DNA of 64,000 nt. Origin: Comamonadaceae bacterium 2FH (GTDB lineage Bacteria > Pseudomonadota > Gammaproteobacteria > Burkholderiales > Burkholderiaceae_C). The number at the start of each line of letters is the position of its first letter. Positions within the stretch are counted from its first letter, which is position 1. This document shows positions 26,585-34,915 of this stretch, piece after piece. Where the stretch lies: NCBI GenBank assembly GCA_005503335.1, contig SCMQ01000014.1, positions 1 to 64,000 of the forward strand, read 5' to 3'. Made by a program: the position numbers and the translations under genes. Under the pieces are notes generated by a model that made no database searches, was not told where the DNA came from, and was given only the letters and a program-made list of their open reading frames with translations.

Positions 26585-27595
26585 ATGAAGTTCGGATTGT
26601 TCGGCGGCGCGCGGGTCAGCGACAAGGGGCCGCGCACAGACAGCCAGGGCTACGACACCTTCGTCGACTATGTGCTCGAAGCCGAGAGCCTGGGCTTCGA
26701 AAGCCTGTTCCTGGTCGAGCACCATTTCACCGGCATCGGGCAGGTGTCCTCCTCCATGTCGCTGCTGGCCTACCTCGCCGCCAAGACCAGCACGATCCGT
26801 CTCGGCACGGGCGTGGTGGTGCTGCCCTGGCACAACCCCGTGCTGGTCGCCGAACAGGCCGCCACGCTGGACCTGCTGTCGAATGGCCGGCTGGACTTCG
26901 GCGTGGGCCGCGGCTACCGGAAGGCGGAGTATGAGAGCTTTGGCATTCCCATCGAGGAAGGGCAGGAGCGCTTCGACGAGGCCATCGAAGTGATCCGCAA
27001 GTCCTGGACGTCGAAAGAGCGCTTTTCGCACCACGGCAAGCGCTGGCACTACGAGAACATCATCGTGGAGCCGCCGGTGCGGCAGGAGCCTCACCCGCCG
27101 ATGTGGCTCGGTGCCGTCAGCCCCGAGGGCATCCGCCGCGCGGCGCGCGAAGGCTACAACATGCTGCTGGACCAGGTGGCGTCTGTCGCGCAAGTGGGTG
27201 AGCGCCTGAGGATCTTCCGCGAGGAGTGCGCGCTCGTCGGTCGGAGTTACACGCCCGAGATGGTCGGTGTCACCCGCGGCCTGTACCTGGCACAGACGCC
27301 GCAGGAACGGGCGGCCCAGATGGCGCGCCGCGCCGAGATCCTGGGCACGATAGGCGGGATCCGCCAGCCCGATGCCGTGGCCTGCGACCCGGAGCTGGAC
27401 GATGCCCCGCTGTTCGGCAGCCCCGCGGAGATCGTCGACAGGCTGCGTGCCCTGGAATCGGTCGGCGTCGGCTATGTGCTGGCCAGCGATCCCAGCGGCA
27501 ACCTGGACAGCTTGAGGGCCTTTGCGCGGGAGGTGATGCCCGCGATGAAGCGGGGCTCGGCCGCGGCCCAGCCCCTCGAGGCGGCCACGGCCTGA
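26585..27595 (+). CDS. luciferase-like (LLM) flavin-dependent monooxygenase
   Basis: A 336-residue TIM-barrel enzyme of the bacterial-luciferase-like family. Indicators are MKFGLFGGARVSDKGP, LFLVEHHFTGIGQVSSSMSL, TIRLGTGVVVLPWHNPVLVA, TLDLLSNGRLDFGVGRGYRK and a C-terminal FGSPAEIVDRLRALESVGVG. Such enzymes use reduced FMN delivered by a separate reductase to hydroxylate, desulfonate or insert oxygen next to a carbonyl. A flavin reductase gene is four genes downstream of its immediate neighbours (31137), which fits a two-component system. It heads a long rightward run of closely spaced genes to 38660. Substrate unknown. Confidence 0.9.
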   Translation: MKFGLFGGARVSDKGPRTDSQGYDTFVDYVLEAESLGFESLFLVEHHFTGIGQVSSSMSLLAYLAAKTSTIRLGTGVVVLPWHNPVLVAEQAATLDLLSNGRLDFGVGRGYRKAEYESFGIPIEEGQERFDEAIEVIRKSWTSKERFSHHGKRWHYENIIVEPPVRQEPHPPMWLGAVSPEGIRRAAREGYNMLLDQVASVAQVGERLRIFREECALVGRSYTPEMVGVTRGLYLAQTPQERAAQMARRAEILGTIGGIRQPDAVACDPELDDAPLFGSPAEIVDRLRALESVGVGYVLASDPSGNLDSLRAFAREVMPAMKRGSAAAQPLEAATA

Positions 27596-27611
27596 GCGCG
27601 GCGGGAAGCAG

Positions 27612-28403
27612 ATGCACATGGAACACGATTTCGTCAGCACCTCCGAAGGCCAGCTTCACTATGTGAGGACCGGGCCGCGCGACGCCCCCGCCTTGCTGCT
27701 GCTGCACAGCAATGGGGGCTCCTGGCGCCAGTTCGCGGGAACCTTCGCCGGCCTCTCGGACCGCTTCGCCGTCTACGCGGTCGACCTGCCGGGCCAGGGC
27801 GACTCCTTCCCCCTGGGCGACCATTTCGCCATCGAGCGCTACAGCCGGCTGCTGCTCGAATTCATCGATGCGCTCGAGCTCGAGCAAGTCACGCTGCTGG
27901 GCTGCTCGGTGGGCGGAAGCATCGCCATCGACCTGGCTGCGAATCACCCGCAGCGGTTCGAGAGGCTGGTGATCGTCGAGACGCCCGCGCGCAGCGACGA
28001 GGCCTGGGCCAGCCGCTGGGGGGCTATGGAGGCCTTGTTCGGCGTCGTGGCCCAACCGTTCGAGTTCGCCGCCAAGCGCGTGCTCGGGCTCACGCCGCAA
28101 GGCTACCTGGAGTGGAGCATCGACCGCCACAAGGCCGGTGCCAAGACCATGGTCAGCGTGATGTGGGCCATGCGCCGCCACGACAGCTTCGCGGCGCTGG
28201 AGCGGCTCACGCTGCCCACGCTGGTCTTGTTCGGCGAATCCACCCCCATCGCCGACTCGCGCGCGGTGTACGAGAGCCGGCTGCCCCAGGCACCGCTGGT
28301 CACTCTGCCCGGATGCGGGCACTTTCCCATGGTCGAGAACCCGGCCGCGTTGGTCGAAGCGGTGCTGGCGTGGCTGGAGCAGGAAGTGGAGCAGGCGAGA
28401 TGA
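27612..28403 (+). CDS. alpha/beta-fold hydrolase
   Basis: A 263-residue hydrolase. LLLLHSNGGSWRQFAGTFAG supplies the oxyanion region. The nucleophile elbow is LLGCSVGGSIAIDLA (Ser near residue 102), the acid is in LVLFGESTPIADS, and the base is in LPGCGHFPMVENP. The family includes ring-fission-product hydrolases and lactonases. Coming directly after the luciferase-like monooxygenase it could open a lactone or hydrolyse an acyl product. The VOC gene starts within its stop (ATGA, four-base overlap), so the two are coupled. Confidence 0.9.
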   Translation: MHMEHDFVSTSEGQLHYVRTGPRDAPALLLLHSNGGSWRQFAGTFAGLSDRFAVYAVDLPGQGDSFPLGDHFAIERYSRLLLEFIDALELEQVTLLGCSVGGSIAIDLAANHPQRFERLVIVETPARSDEAWASRWGAMEALFGVVAQPFEFAAKRVLGLTPQGYLEWSIDRHKAGAKTMVSVMWAMRRHDSFAALERLTLPTLVLFGESTPIADSRAVYESRLPQAPLVTLPGCGHFPMVENPAALVEAVLAWLEQEVEQAR

Positions 28404-28783
28404 GCACGAACAACATGTTTGATGGCGAGATCCGCATCGTCACGCTGCGCGCAAGGAACTGGCTCGAGACAGTGCGCTACTACAGGGAGTGCGTCGGTCT
28501 GAAGCAGAAGTTCAGCGACGAAGCCTCGCAGTACGCCATGTTCGAGGCGGGGCCGGTGCGCTTCGCCATCGAGGGACCGGACCGCCCGGCCTATGGCAGA
28601 GGACTTGCCGGTGGCGCGCTGATGGCCAACTTCCAGGTGGCGGACCTGGCCGCCACGGTCAGGCGCCTGACCGCCAACGGCGCGCAGGTGCTGACGGAGA
28701 TTCGCCACGGCCCGGGCTACGACCATGTGGCGATCGCGGACCCCGAGGGCAACGAGCACATCGTCTACCAGCGAACCGCATAG
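28400..28783 (+). CDS. VOC-family protein
   Basis: A 127-residue glyoxalase/dioxygenase-superfamily protein. It opens IRIVTLRARNWLETVRYYRE, has a central FEAGPVRFAIEG strand and ends with GYDHVAIADPEGNEHIVYQR, where the Glu-containing end is a usual metal-ligand position. It is too short for an extradiol dioxygenase (two modules), so a single-module isomerase, lyase or binding protein is more likely. ATG 28400 overlaps the hydrolase stop by four bases. It belongs to the rightward catabolic run. Confidence 0.85.
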   Translation: MSTNNMFDGEIRIVTLRARNWLETVRYYRECVGLKQKFSDEASQYAMFEAGPVRFAIEGPDRPAYGRGLAGGALMANFQVADLAATVRRLTANGAQVLTEIRHGPGYDHVAIADPEGNEHIVYQRTA

Positions 28784-28796
28784 AAAGGGCAAGAAG

Positions 28797-29150
28797 ATGC
28801 TGATCGATCACCGGACCTACCGCGTGCGGCCGCTCACCCTGCACAAGCAGCTGGCGCTGTTCAACGAGTTCGGCTACCCCGTGCTGAAGAAGTACGTGGG
28901 CGAGCCTCTGGGCATCTTTCTGCCCATCGATGGAGACATCAACAGCTACATCCACATCTGGGTGTACGAGAGCTACGAGGACCGTGCGCGCAGGCGCGCC
29001 CTGATGGACAAGGACCCGGCCTGGCATGCGTTCCTGGAGAAGAGCGCCTCGGCGGGCTACCTGGTCAGCCAGGAGAGCAGGCTGATGGTGCCCTCGGAAC
29101 TGGCGCAGGTGCCGTGGCCGAAGCTCGCGCAGCTGCCCGGCGCCGCATGA
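28797..29150 (+). CDS. NIPSNAP-family protein
   Basis: A 117-residue dimeric alpha+beta-barrel protein of the NIPSNAP family. It begins MLIDHRTYRVRPLTLHKQLA, with LKKYVGEPLGIFLPIDGDIN and IHIWVYESYEDRARRRALM, and a C-terminal SRLMVPSEL. NIPSNAP proteins are commonly found in degradation clusters but have no fixed catalytic role. AAGAAG precedes ATG 28797, a weak ribosome-binding site. It lies 13 bases after the VOC gene and 48 before the CMD gene. Confidence 0.85.
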   Translation: MLIDHRTYRVRPLTLHKQLALFNEFGYPVLKKYVGEPLGIFLPIDGDINSYIHIWVYESYEDRARRRALMDKDPAWHAFLEKSASAGYLVSQESRLMVPSELAQVPWPKLAQLPGAA

Positions 29151-29198
29151 GGCCGAGGCCGGCAAGCCATCTTTTGAACCAACGAGGAGACAGATCTA

Positions 29199-30026
29199 AT
29201 GGCTGATGCAAAACATTTCGAGGGCCGGGAGAGAACCCAGGAAATCCTGCGGGAATTCGGCTGGTTCGAGTTCCTGGATGTGCCGGGAGAAGCCGCGCCC
29301 TACGGGCTGAGCGCGCAGTTCTGGGACCACACGCTGGAGCATGTCGTCGGCGGCTTGTGGGAGCGCCCGCAGATGAACCTGCGCGACCGCGAGCTGATCA
29401 TGATCGCGCTGATCGCCGCCACGCCCAGCAAGGTGGGCCTCATCCCCCACCTGAGGAACGCGCATTACCTGGGCTTCTCGGCGGACGCCATGCGGGAAAT
29501 CCTGCTGATGGTGGCCTGGTACGCCGGCTGGCCCAAGGCGGCCGAAGCCATGGTGCTGTTCGAGGAGATCGCGGCCCAGCCCGACTCGCCCTACCGTGGG
29601 ATCGAGACGCCGGCGACAGACGAGCTGCCGCAGGGCAACCCCATGGCCCGTGCGGAGCAGGTGCTGTCCAGGCTGGGCTGGGACAACCATCTGGGCGACC
29701 ACTCGGCCGCCAGCCAGCGCTACGGCAGGAGCTTCCACGAGTTCTCCATGCAGCATCTCTATGGCGGTCTCTGGGCGCGGCCCGGCCTGAGCCTGCGCGA
29801 CCGCGAGCTGGTGGCGATCGCGCTCACCCTGGCGGCCTCGTCACCCGAGACGCTGTCCCAGCATTTCGAGAACGCGCACAAACTCGGCATCACCGCGGCG
29901 ACCCTCATCGAGGTGATCCTGACCACGGCCTACTATTCGGGCTGGCCCAAGGCCGGCGGTGCGGTACGGCTGCTGCGCGAGATCGTTGGCCGCGAAGGCT
30001 CGCCTTATCTCGCTTCCGAGGTCTGA
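29199..30026 (+). CDS. tandem carboxymuconolactone-decarboxylase-family protein
   Basis: A 275-residue protein made of two CMD domains. Copies are at about residues 40-125 (LWERPQMNLRDRELIMIALI, then LIPHLRNAHYLGFSADAMRE and ILLMVAWYAGWPKAAEA) and 180-262 (LWARPGLSLRDRELVAIALT, then HFENAHKLGITAATLIEVIL and TTAYYSGWPKAGG). Neither carries the AhpD CxxC, so it is not a peroxide-reducing type. PcaC decarboxylates gamma-carboxymuconolactone in the protocatechuate pathway; this protein may decarboxylate or only bind a related lactone. GGAG precedes the ATG. Confidence 0.88.
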   Translation: MADAKHFEGRERTQEILREFGWFEFLDVPGEAAPYGLSAQFWDHTLEHVVGGLWERPQMNLRDRELIMIALIAATPSKVGLIPHLRNAHYLGFSADAMREILLMVAWYAGWPKAAEAMVLFEEIAAQPDSPYRGIETPATDELPQGNPMARAEQVLSRLGWDNHLGDHSAASQRYGRSFHEFSMQHLYGGLWARPGLSLRDRELVAIALTLAASSPETLSQHFENAHKLGITAATLIEVILTTAYYSGWPKAGGAVRLLREIVGREGSPYLASEV

Positions 30027-30037
30027 GGAGAACTGCC

Positions 30038-31021
30038 ATGAAAGCTGTCTGGTACGAGCGCTTTGGCGAGGCAGGGGACGTGCTGACCCTGGGCGAGATG
30101 CCCGAGCCGCAGGCGGGGCCGGGCGAAGTGAGGATCAAGCTGCACAACTCCAGCGTGAATCCCGCGGACACCGTGCTGCGCAGGGGCATGTGGCAGTTGT
30201 CGGCGCCGCGCATCATCCCCAACAGCGATGGCGCGGGCGTGATCGACCAGGTCGGCAAGGGAGTCACCCGCTTCGTGGTCGGCCAGCGCGTCTGGCTCTA
30301 CAACGGCCAGAGGAATGGCCGCGCCTTCGGCACCGCGGCCGAGTACATCGCCATCGACGAGCGGCTGGTGACGCCTCTGCCGTCCCAGGTGGGCTTCGCC
30401 GAAGGCGCCACGCTGGGCATTCCCTGCTTGACGGCCTGGGTGTGCCTGTTCATGGACGGGGCCATCGAGGGCAAGACCGTGCTGGTCACCGGCGGCGCGG
30501 GCGCGGTGGGCCACTATGCGGTGCAGCTGGCCAAATGGGGCGGGGCGCGCGTGATCGCGACGGTGGGCTCGCCGGCGAAGGCGCAGATCGCCCGCGAAGC
30601 CGGCGCCGACGCCGTGATCGACTACAAGACGGAAGACGTGGCGCAGCGCGTGCTGGAGATCACCGAGGGCCGGGGCGTGGATCGCATCGTCGAGGTGGAG
30701 TTCGGCGCCAACCTGCCCGCCAGCCTCAAGGCCATCAGGACCAACGGCACCATCGCCGCCTATGCCTCGACGGGGCAACCGAACCCCGTGGTCCCGTTCG
30801 ACCTGATCAAGGGCAAGAACGTGACCATCCATGCCTTGCGCCTGCCGCTGATGCCACAGGACATATGCCGTGCCGGGCAGCACGACATCACCCGCTGGCT
30901 GGAGGCTGGGAAGCGCATTCACAACATCGCCGGCAGGTATCCGCTGGCCGCTACCGCGGCAGCCCATCGGGCCGTCGAGGCGGGCAACAAGCTGGGAACG
31001 GTCATCGTCGACATCCCCTAG
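30038..31021 (+). CDS. zinc-independent NADPH:quinone oxidoreductase-like MDR enzyme
   Basis: A 327-residue medium-chain dehydrogenase/reductase. It begins MKAVWYERFGEAGDVLTLGE, with the substrate-domain run NSSVNPADTVLRRGMW and a Rossmann site VLVTGGAGAVGHYAVQLAKW. There is no catalytic zinc Cys or structural Cys cluster, so it belongs to the quinone-reductase/enoyl-reductase branch. It likely reduces a double bond or quinone in the pathway using NADPH. GAGGAG sits upstream of ATG 30038, and the CMD gene ends 11 bases earlier. Confidence 0.88.
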   Translation: MKAVWYERFGEAGDVLTLGEMPEPQAGPGEVRIKLHNSSVNPADTVLRRGMWQLSAPRIIPNSDGAGVIDQVGKGVTRFVVGQRVWLYNGQRNGRAFGTAAEYIAIDERLVTPLPSQVGFAEGATLGIPCLTAWVCLFMDGAIEGKTVLVTGGAGAVGHYAVQLAKWGGARVIATVGSPAKAQIAREAGADAVIDYKTEDVAQRVLEITEGRGVDRIVEVEFGANLPASLKAIRTNGTIAAYASTGQPNPVVPFDLIKGKNVTIHALRLPLMPQDICRAGQHDITRWLEAGKRIHNIAGRYPLAATAAAHRAVEAGNKLGTVIVDIP

Positions 31022-31136
31022 CCGTACCGAGGCTCGCGCCTCGCCAACCCACCTTGATTCACAAGGATCGTCGTGCCGCAACCGCGGGGGGACGGCCCTT
31101 GCCGCGGCACGCCGCTCCCTTTCATCGGAGATTCCC

Positions 31137-32105
31137 ATGACAAGCATCCGTTCACCCGAGCCGGCCGAGTCCGGCAACCCCGCCGACGACCTGAGGGCGT
31201 TCAGGCGCTGCCTGTCGCAGTTCGGCACCGGCGTGACGGTGATCACGGCCCAGGCCGGCACCGAGCGCGCCGGCGTGACCGTCAACTCGTTCTCCTCGCT
31301 GTCGCTGGACCCGCCGCTGATCCTGTGGGCGATCAACCGCCAGGCGCGCAGCTGCCCGGTGTTCGAGGCCGCCTCCCACTTCACGGTCAACATCCTCGCC
31401 TCGGACCAGATCGAGGTGTCGCGCTGCTTTGCGACCCCCGCCGAGGACAAGTTCGCGCAGGTCGCATGGACGCAGGGCGAATGCGGTTCGCCCGTGCTGG
31501 ATAACGTCCTGGCCGCGCTGGAGTGTGAAAACGAGGCCAGGTACGAGGGCGGGGACCATCTGCTGATCGTGGGTCGCGTCAAGCGCTTTTCCCGTTTCGA
31601 GAAGGAGCCGCTGCTGTTCGTGCAGGGCCGCTACGGCGTCGCGGTCGACCATCCCGGCCTGAAGGCCAGCCCCGAAGCGGCCGCCGTGGTCCCGGCGGAG
31701 AACACCTCGCTGATGGTGCTGCTGCTCTTCGCCTACCAGGCCTTGTCCGAGCAGTTCGAGGCGCACAGGAAGGCCGAGGGCCTGACGCTGGCCCAGAGCC
31801 GGGTGCTCGCCGTGCTCTACCAGGGCCGGGACGGACTGCCCATGGCGGAGCTCGTGCGGCGAGCCTACCTCGGGGTGCGCGATGTGGAAGACGCGGTTGC
31901 CGACCTGGCGGACCGCTCGCTGCTGCTGCGCGCGCCCGGCCAGACGCTGAAGCTCACAGCCAAGGGCATAGCCTGCCGCGAAGCCATCATGCGCCACCTG
32001 CATGACTTCGACCTGCGCCAGACCAGCGGCCTGCCCGCGGGCGAGGTCGAGGCGGTGCGCCGGGTTCTCTCCCACATCATCCGCAACAACCAGCGCCATG
32101 CCTAG
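31137..32105 (+). CDS. flavin reductase with C-terminal MarR-like domain
   Basis: A 322-residue fusion. Residues 18-165 are a HpaC-type flavin reductase: FRRCLSQFGTGVTVITAQAG, then VTVNSFSSLSLDPPLILWAI and the DHLLIVGRVKRFSRFE strand. After a linker, residues 195-322 form a winged-helix MarR-like domain (AEGLTLAQSRVLAVLYQGRD, then MAELVRRAYLGVRDVEDAVA). The same arrangement is known in the C1 reductase of Acinetobacter baumannii p-hydroxyphenylacetate hydroxylase, where the MarR part makes flavin reduction depend on the aromatic substrate. It probably feeds FMNH2 to the luciferase-like monooxygenase at 26585. GGAG precedes the ATG; upstream 31022-31136 is a short spacer. Confidence 0.88.
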   Translation: MTSIRSPEPAESGNPADDLRAFRRCLSQFGTGVTVITAQAGTERAGVTVNSFSSLSLDPPLILWAINRQARSCPVFEAASHFTVNILASDQIEVSRCFATPAEDKFAQVAWTQGECGSPVLDNVLAALECENEARYEGGDHLLIVGRVKRFSRFEKEPLLFVQGRYGVAVDHPGLKASPEAAAVVPAENTSLMVLLLFAYQALSEQFEAHRKAEGLTLAQSRVLAVLYQGRDGLPMAELVRRAYLGVRDVEDAVADLADRSLLLRAPGQTLKLTAKGIACREAIMRHLHDFDLRQTSGLPAGEVEAVRRVLSHIIRNNQRHA

Positions 32106-32115
32106 ACAGCCGACC

Positions 32116-33633
32116 ATGCTACCGATAGACAACCTCTACCAGACCGCCAGGCTTCAGCCGGATGCCGTGGCGGTGGAATCCGACAGCACGCAGCTGAGCT
32201 ACCGCGAGCTCGCCTTGCGCGTCGACGCGCTGGCCGCCCATATCCAGCACAGGGTGCCGGGCTGCCAGAACCGGATCGCGATCTGTGCCTACAACACGCT
32301 CAACCATTACCTGGCCATCCTCGCGACCTATGCCAGCGGCAACACCTGGGTCGCATTGAACCCGCAGAACTCCCGGCGCGATCTGGACCGCATCGTCCAG
32401 GTGACGCGGCCGGCGCTGTTCATCGCGGACGAGGACTGCCTGGACAAGCTCAGCCCCAACGGGGCGCCGGTGCTGGTCGGCTCCGATACGCATGGGGAGT
32501 CCGAGGTTGCGCAGGCAATCCGCCGCTGCATGGGCGAAGGCCCGCAGCGGAAGGGGGTCACGCTGGACCACCTGCAGGCCATCAAGTTCACCGGCGGCTC
32601 CAGCGGCGTCCCCAAGGCGGTGCAGCAGGCCTACCGTGTCGGCGCGACGCACCTGGTCCACATGCGGATGATGTGGCGCTTCGGCCGCAGCGACACCGGC
32701 CTCGCCGTCTCGCCCCTCACGCATGCCGGCGGCACCTACATCCTGCCGTTCATCGCGATCGGCGGCCGCTACGTTCTGATGCGCAAACCGGCGGCGGGCG
32801 CCATCCTGGACGCGATCGAGCAGCGTGGCGTCTCGCGCATCTTCATGGCCCCTACCTTGCTGTACCAGCTGGTCGGTGAGCAGGAGAGGGCGCCGCGCAA
32901 GCTGGCTGCCCTGCACAGCATCACCTACGGCGCCGCACCCATGCCGGTGGAGAAGATCCGCCAGGCCCAGGCCGTGCTCGGCAACAGGATAGACGTCACC
33001 TACGGCCAGACCGAGGCATCGCAGTGCCTGACCGGCGCGACGCGCGAGGAACTGGCGGACGAGCGCTACATCGGCACGGTGGGGCGTGCCGGCCCGCTGG
33101 TGCAGGTGCAGGTCATGGATCCGCAAGGCCGGATCCTGCAGCCCGGCGAGATCGGCGAGGTGGTCGCCAGGGGCGATCTGCTGATGAAGGGCTACCTCGA
33201 CAACGACGAGATGACCGCACGGACCATCGTCGACGGCTGGTTGCATACCGGGGACACCGGCTCCTTCGACCAGGACGGCTTCCTCACCATCCGTGGCCGG
33301 CTCAAGGAGATGATCATTTCGGGCGGCTTCAACGTCTACCCCGCCGACGTGGAGGGCGTGCTGTCCAGGCACCCTGGCGTGCACGAGAGCGTGGTGTTCG
33401 GCGTCGCCGACGACAAATGGGGCGAGCGCGTGGAGGCGGCGGTGGTGCTGCGCGGCGGTGCCCGGGTGGGCGAGCAGGATCTGGTCCAGTTCGTCAAGGA
33501 CGAGCTCGGCTCGATCCAGACGCCCAAAAGCGTCCACATCGTGAGCGACCTGCCGCGCAACGAGGTGGGCAAGGTCGTGCGGCGCGATGTCAAAGAGCTG
33601 TTCGAGCCGCCGGCCTCGCGGGAGATGCGCTGA
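32116..33633 (+). CDS. class I adenylate-forming acyl-CoA ligase
   Basis: A 505-residue ANL-superfamily ligase that activates a carboxylate through an acyl-AMP to a CoA thioester. Motifs are KFTGGSSGVPKAVQQA (phosphate loop), TYGQTEASQ, WLHTGDTGSFDQDG, GRLKEMIISGGFNVYP (hinge) and NEVGKVVRRD with the catalytic Lys. Start is ATG 32116, or 32098 inside the previous gene. The stop overlaps the thiolase start by one base (TGATG), so ligase and thiolase are coupled. The chain-length preference is not visible. Confidence 0.9.
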   Translation: MLPIDNLYQTARLQPDAVAVESDSTQLSYRELALRVDALAAHIQHRVPGCQNRIAICAYNTLNHYLAILATYASGNTWVALNPQNSRRDLDRIVQVTRPALFIADEDCLDKLSPNGAPVLVGSDTHGESEVAQAIRRCMGEGPQRKGVTLDHLQAIKFTGGSSGVPKAVQQAYRVGATHLVHMRMMWRFGRSDTGLAVSPLTHAGGTYILPFIAIGGRYVLMRKPAAGAILDAIEQRGVSRIFMAPTLLYQLVGEQERAPRKLAALHSITYGAAPMPVEKIRQAQAVLGNRIDVTYGQTEASQCLTGATREELADERYIGTVGRAGPLVQVQVMDPQGRILQPGEIGEVVARGDLLMKGYLDNDEMTARTIVDGWLHTGDTGSFDQDGFLTIRGRLKEMIISGGFNVYPADVEGVLSRHPGVHESVVFGVADDKWGERVEAAVVLRGGARVGEQDLVQFVKDELGSIQTPKSVHIVSDLPRNEVGKVVRRDVKELFEPPASREMR

Positions 33634-34880
33634 TGGATCGCGTATACATCGCCGGTGTCGGGATGACGCCGCTGGGCAAGTTTCCCGATCTGTCCGTCAA
33701 GCAACTGACCCGGATGGCCGTTGCTGCGGCGCTGGATGACGCCGGCCTGGCCATGCCGCAGGTCGAGGCGGCCTGGTTCTCCAATTCGCGGCAGGGCCAG
33801 ATGGAGGGGCAGAACTCGATCCGCGGCCAATGCGCGCTGCGCAGCATGGGCTTCGAGTCGATTCCCATCACCAATGTGGAGAACGCCTGTTGCAGCTCGT
33901 CCACCGGCCTGAACCAGGCCTTCGCCCATGTCAGGGCCGGCCTGGTCGACATCGCCCTGGTGGTGGGCGCCGAGAAGATGTTCTACCCGGACAAGAAGGA
34001 GCTGATGCTGCAGGCCTTTCGCGGCGGATGGGATGTCCACAACGAAGCGGAGACCACGCGGCTTCTGCTGTCGCTGGGCGAAGGCGTCCCCATGCCGCCC
34101 GAAGCCGCCGCGGACAGCGGTTTGCGCAGTGTCTTCATGGACATCTACGCGGCGCTGGCGCGCCAGCACATGCGGCTCCACGGAACGACGCAGCGGCAGA
34201 TCGCCTGCGTCGCCGCCAAGAGCCACTGGCATTCCACCCTGAACCCGCTGGCCCAGTACCAGCAAGAGCTGTCTACGGAGCAGGTGCTGGCCGACCGCCT
34301 GATCTCCTGGCCGCTCACGCGGGCGATGTGCGCGCCGCTGAGCGACGGCGCGGGCGCGCTGGTGGTGTGCAGCGAGCGGGCGCTCGGACGCCTGCGCGGC
34401 GAGCGCGCGGTCGAAGTGCTGGCCAGCGCGCTGGTCAGCGGCTCCAGCCGCGATCCCGACGACCTGTCCCGCCATCTCGGGCGCGTGGCGGCCCAGCGCG
34501 CCTACGCGCAGGCCGGCATAGGGCCCGAGGACATCGACCTGGCGGAAGTGCACGACGCCACCTGCTTCGCCGAGATCCTGCATGTGGAGAACCTGGGTTT
34601 CTGCGAGCCGGGCGGCGGAGCCGCGATGGCCGAGCGCGGCGACACACGCCTGGGTGGCCGCCTGCCGGTCAACACCTCGGGCGGCCTGGTGTCCAAGGGC
34701 CACCCCATAGGCGCCACCGGCGCGATCCAGATCCACGAGCTGGTCACGCAGTTGCGCGGGGAAGCCGGCAAGCGGCAGGTCGAAGGGGCCCGCTTCGCGG
34801 CGGCGGAAAACGGCGGCGGCTTCTTCGGCGCCGAGGAGGCCGCGACCGTGGTGACGATCCTGGGGCGCCGCATGAGCTGA
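33633..34880 (+). CDS. thiolase-family protein (SCPx/lipid-transfer-like)
   Basis: A 415-residue thiolase-fold protein. The nucleophile region is VENACCSSSTGLNQAFAHVR. LAEVHDATCFAEILHVENLG and the end LVSKGHPIGATGAIQIHELV carry the His and the glycine loop. The HDATCFAE pattern and the lack of a second acid-base Cys place it with SCPx/lipid-transfer-type thiolases used in side-chain and ring degradation rather than with acetoacetyl-CoA thiolases. It may cleave or retro-aldol a CoA ester formed by the ligase directly upstream, whose stop overlaps its ATG. Confidence 0.85.
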   Translation: MDRVYIAGVGMTPLGKFPDLSVKQLTRMAVAAALDDAGLAMPQVEAAWFSNSRQGQMEGQNSIRGQCALRSMGFESIPITNVENACCSSSTGLNQAFAHVRAGLVDIALVVGAEKMFYPDKKELMLQAFRGGWDVHNEAETTRLLLSLGEGVPMPPEAAADSGLRSVFMDIYAALARQHMRLHGTTQRQIACVAAKSHWHSTLNPLAQYQQELSTEQVLADRLISWPLTRAMCAPLSDGAGALVVCSERALGRLRGERAVEVLASALVSGSSRDPDDLSRHLGRVAAQRAYAQAGIGPEDIDLAEVHDATCFAEILHVENLGFCEPGGGAAMAERGDTRLGGRLPVNTSGGLVSKGHPIGATGAIQIHELVTQLRGEAGKRQVEGARFAAAENGGGFFGAEEAATVVTILGRRMS

Positions 34881-34915
34881 CGACGGCGCCTCGAACAACC
34901 AATCAGGAGACAAAC

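Noticed and set aside
28400-28783. VOC protein as an extradiol ring-cleavage dioxygenase
   Set aside because: A single module of 127 residues is too short, and the expected three metal ligands are not all visible.
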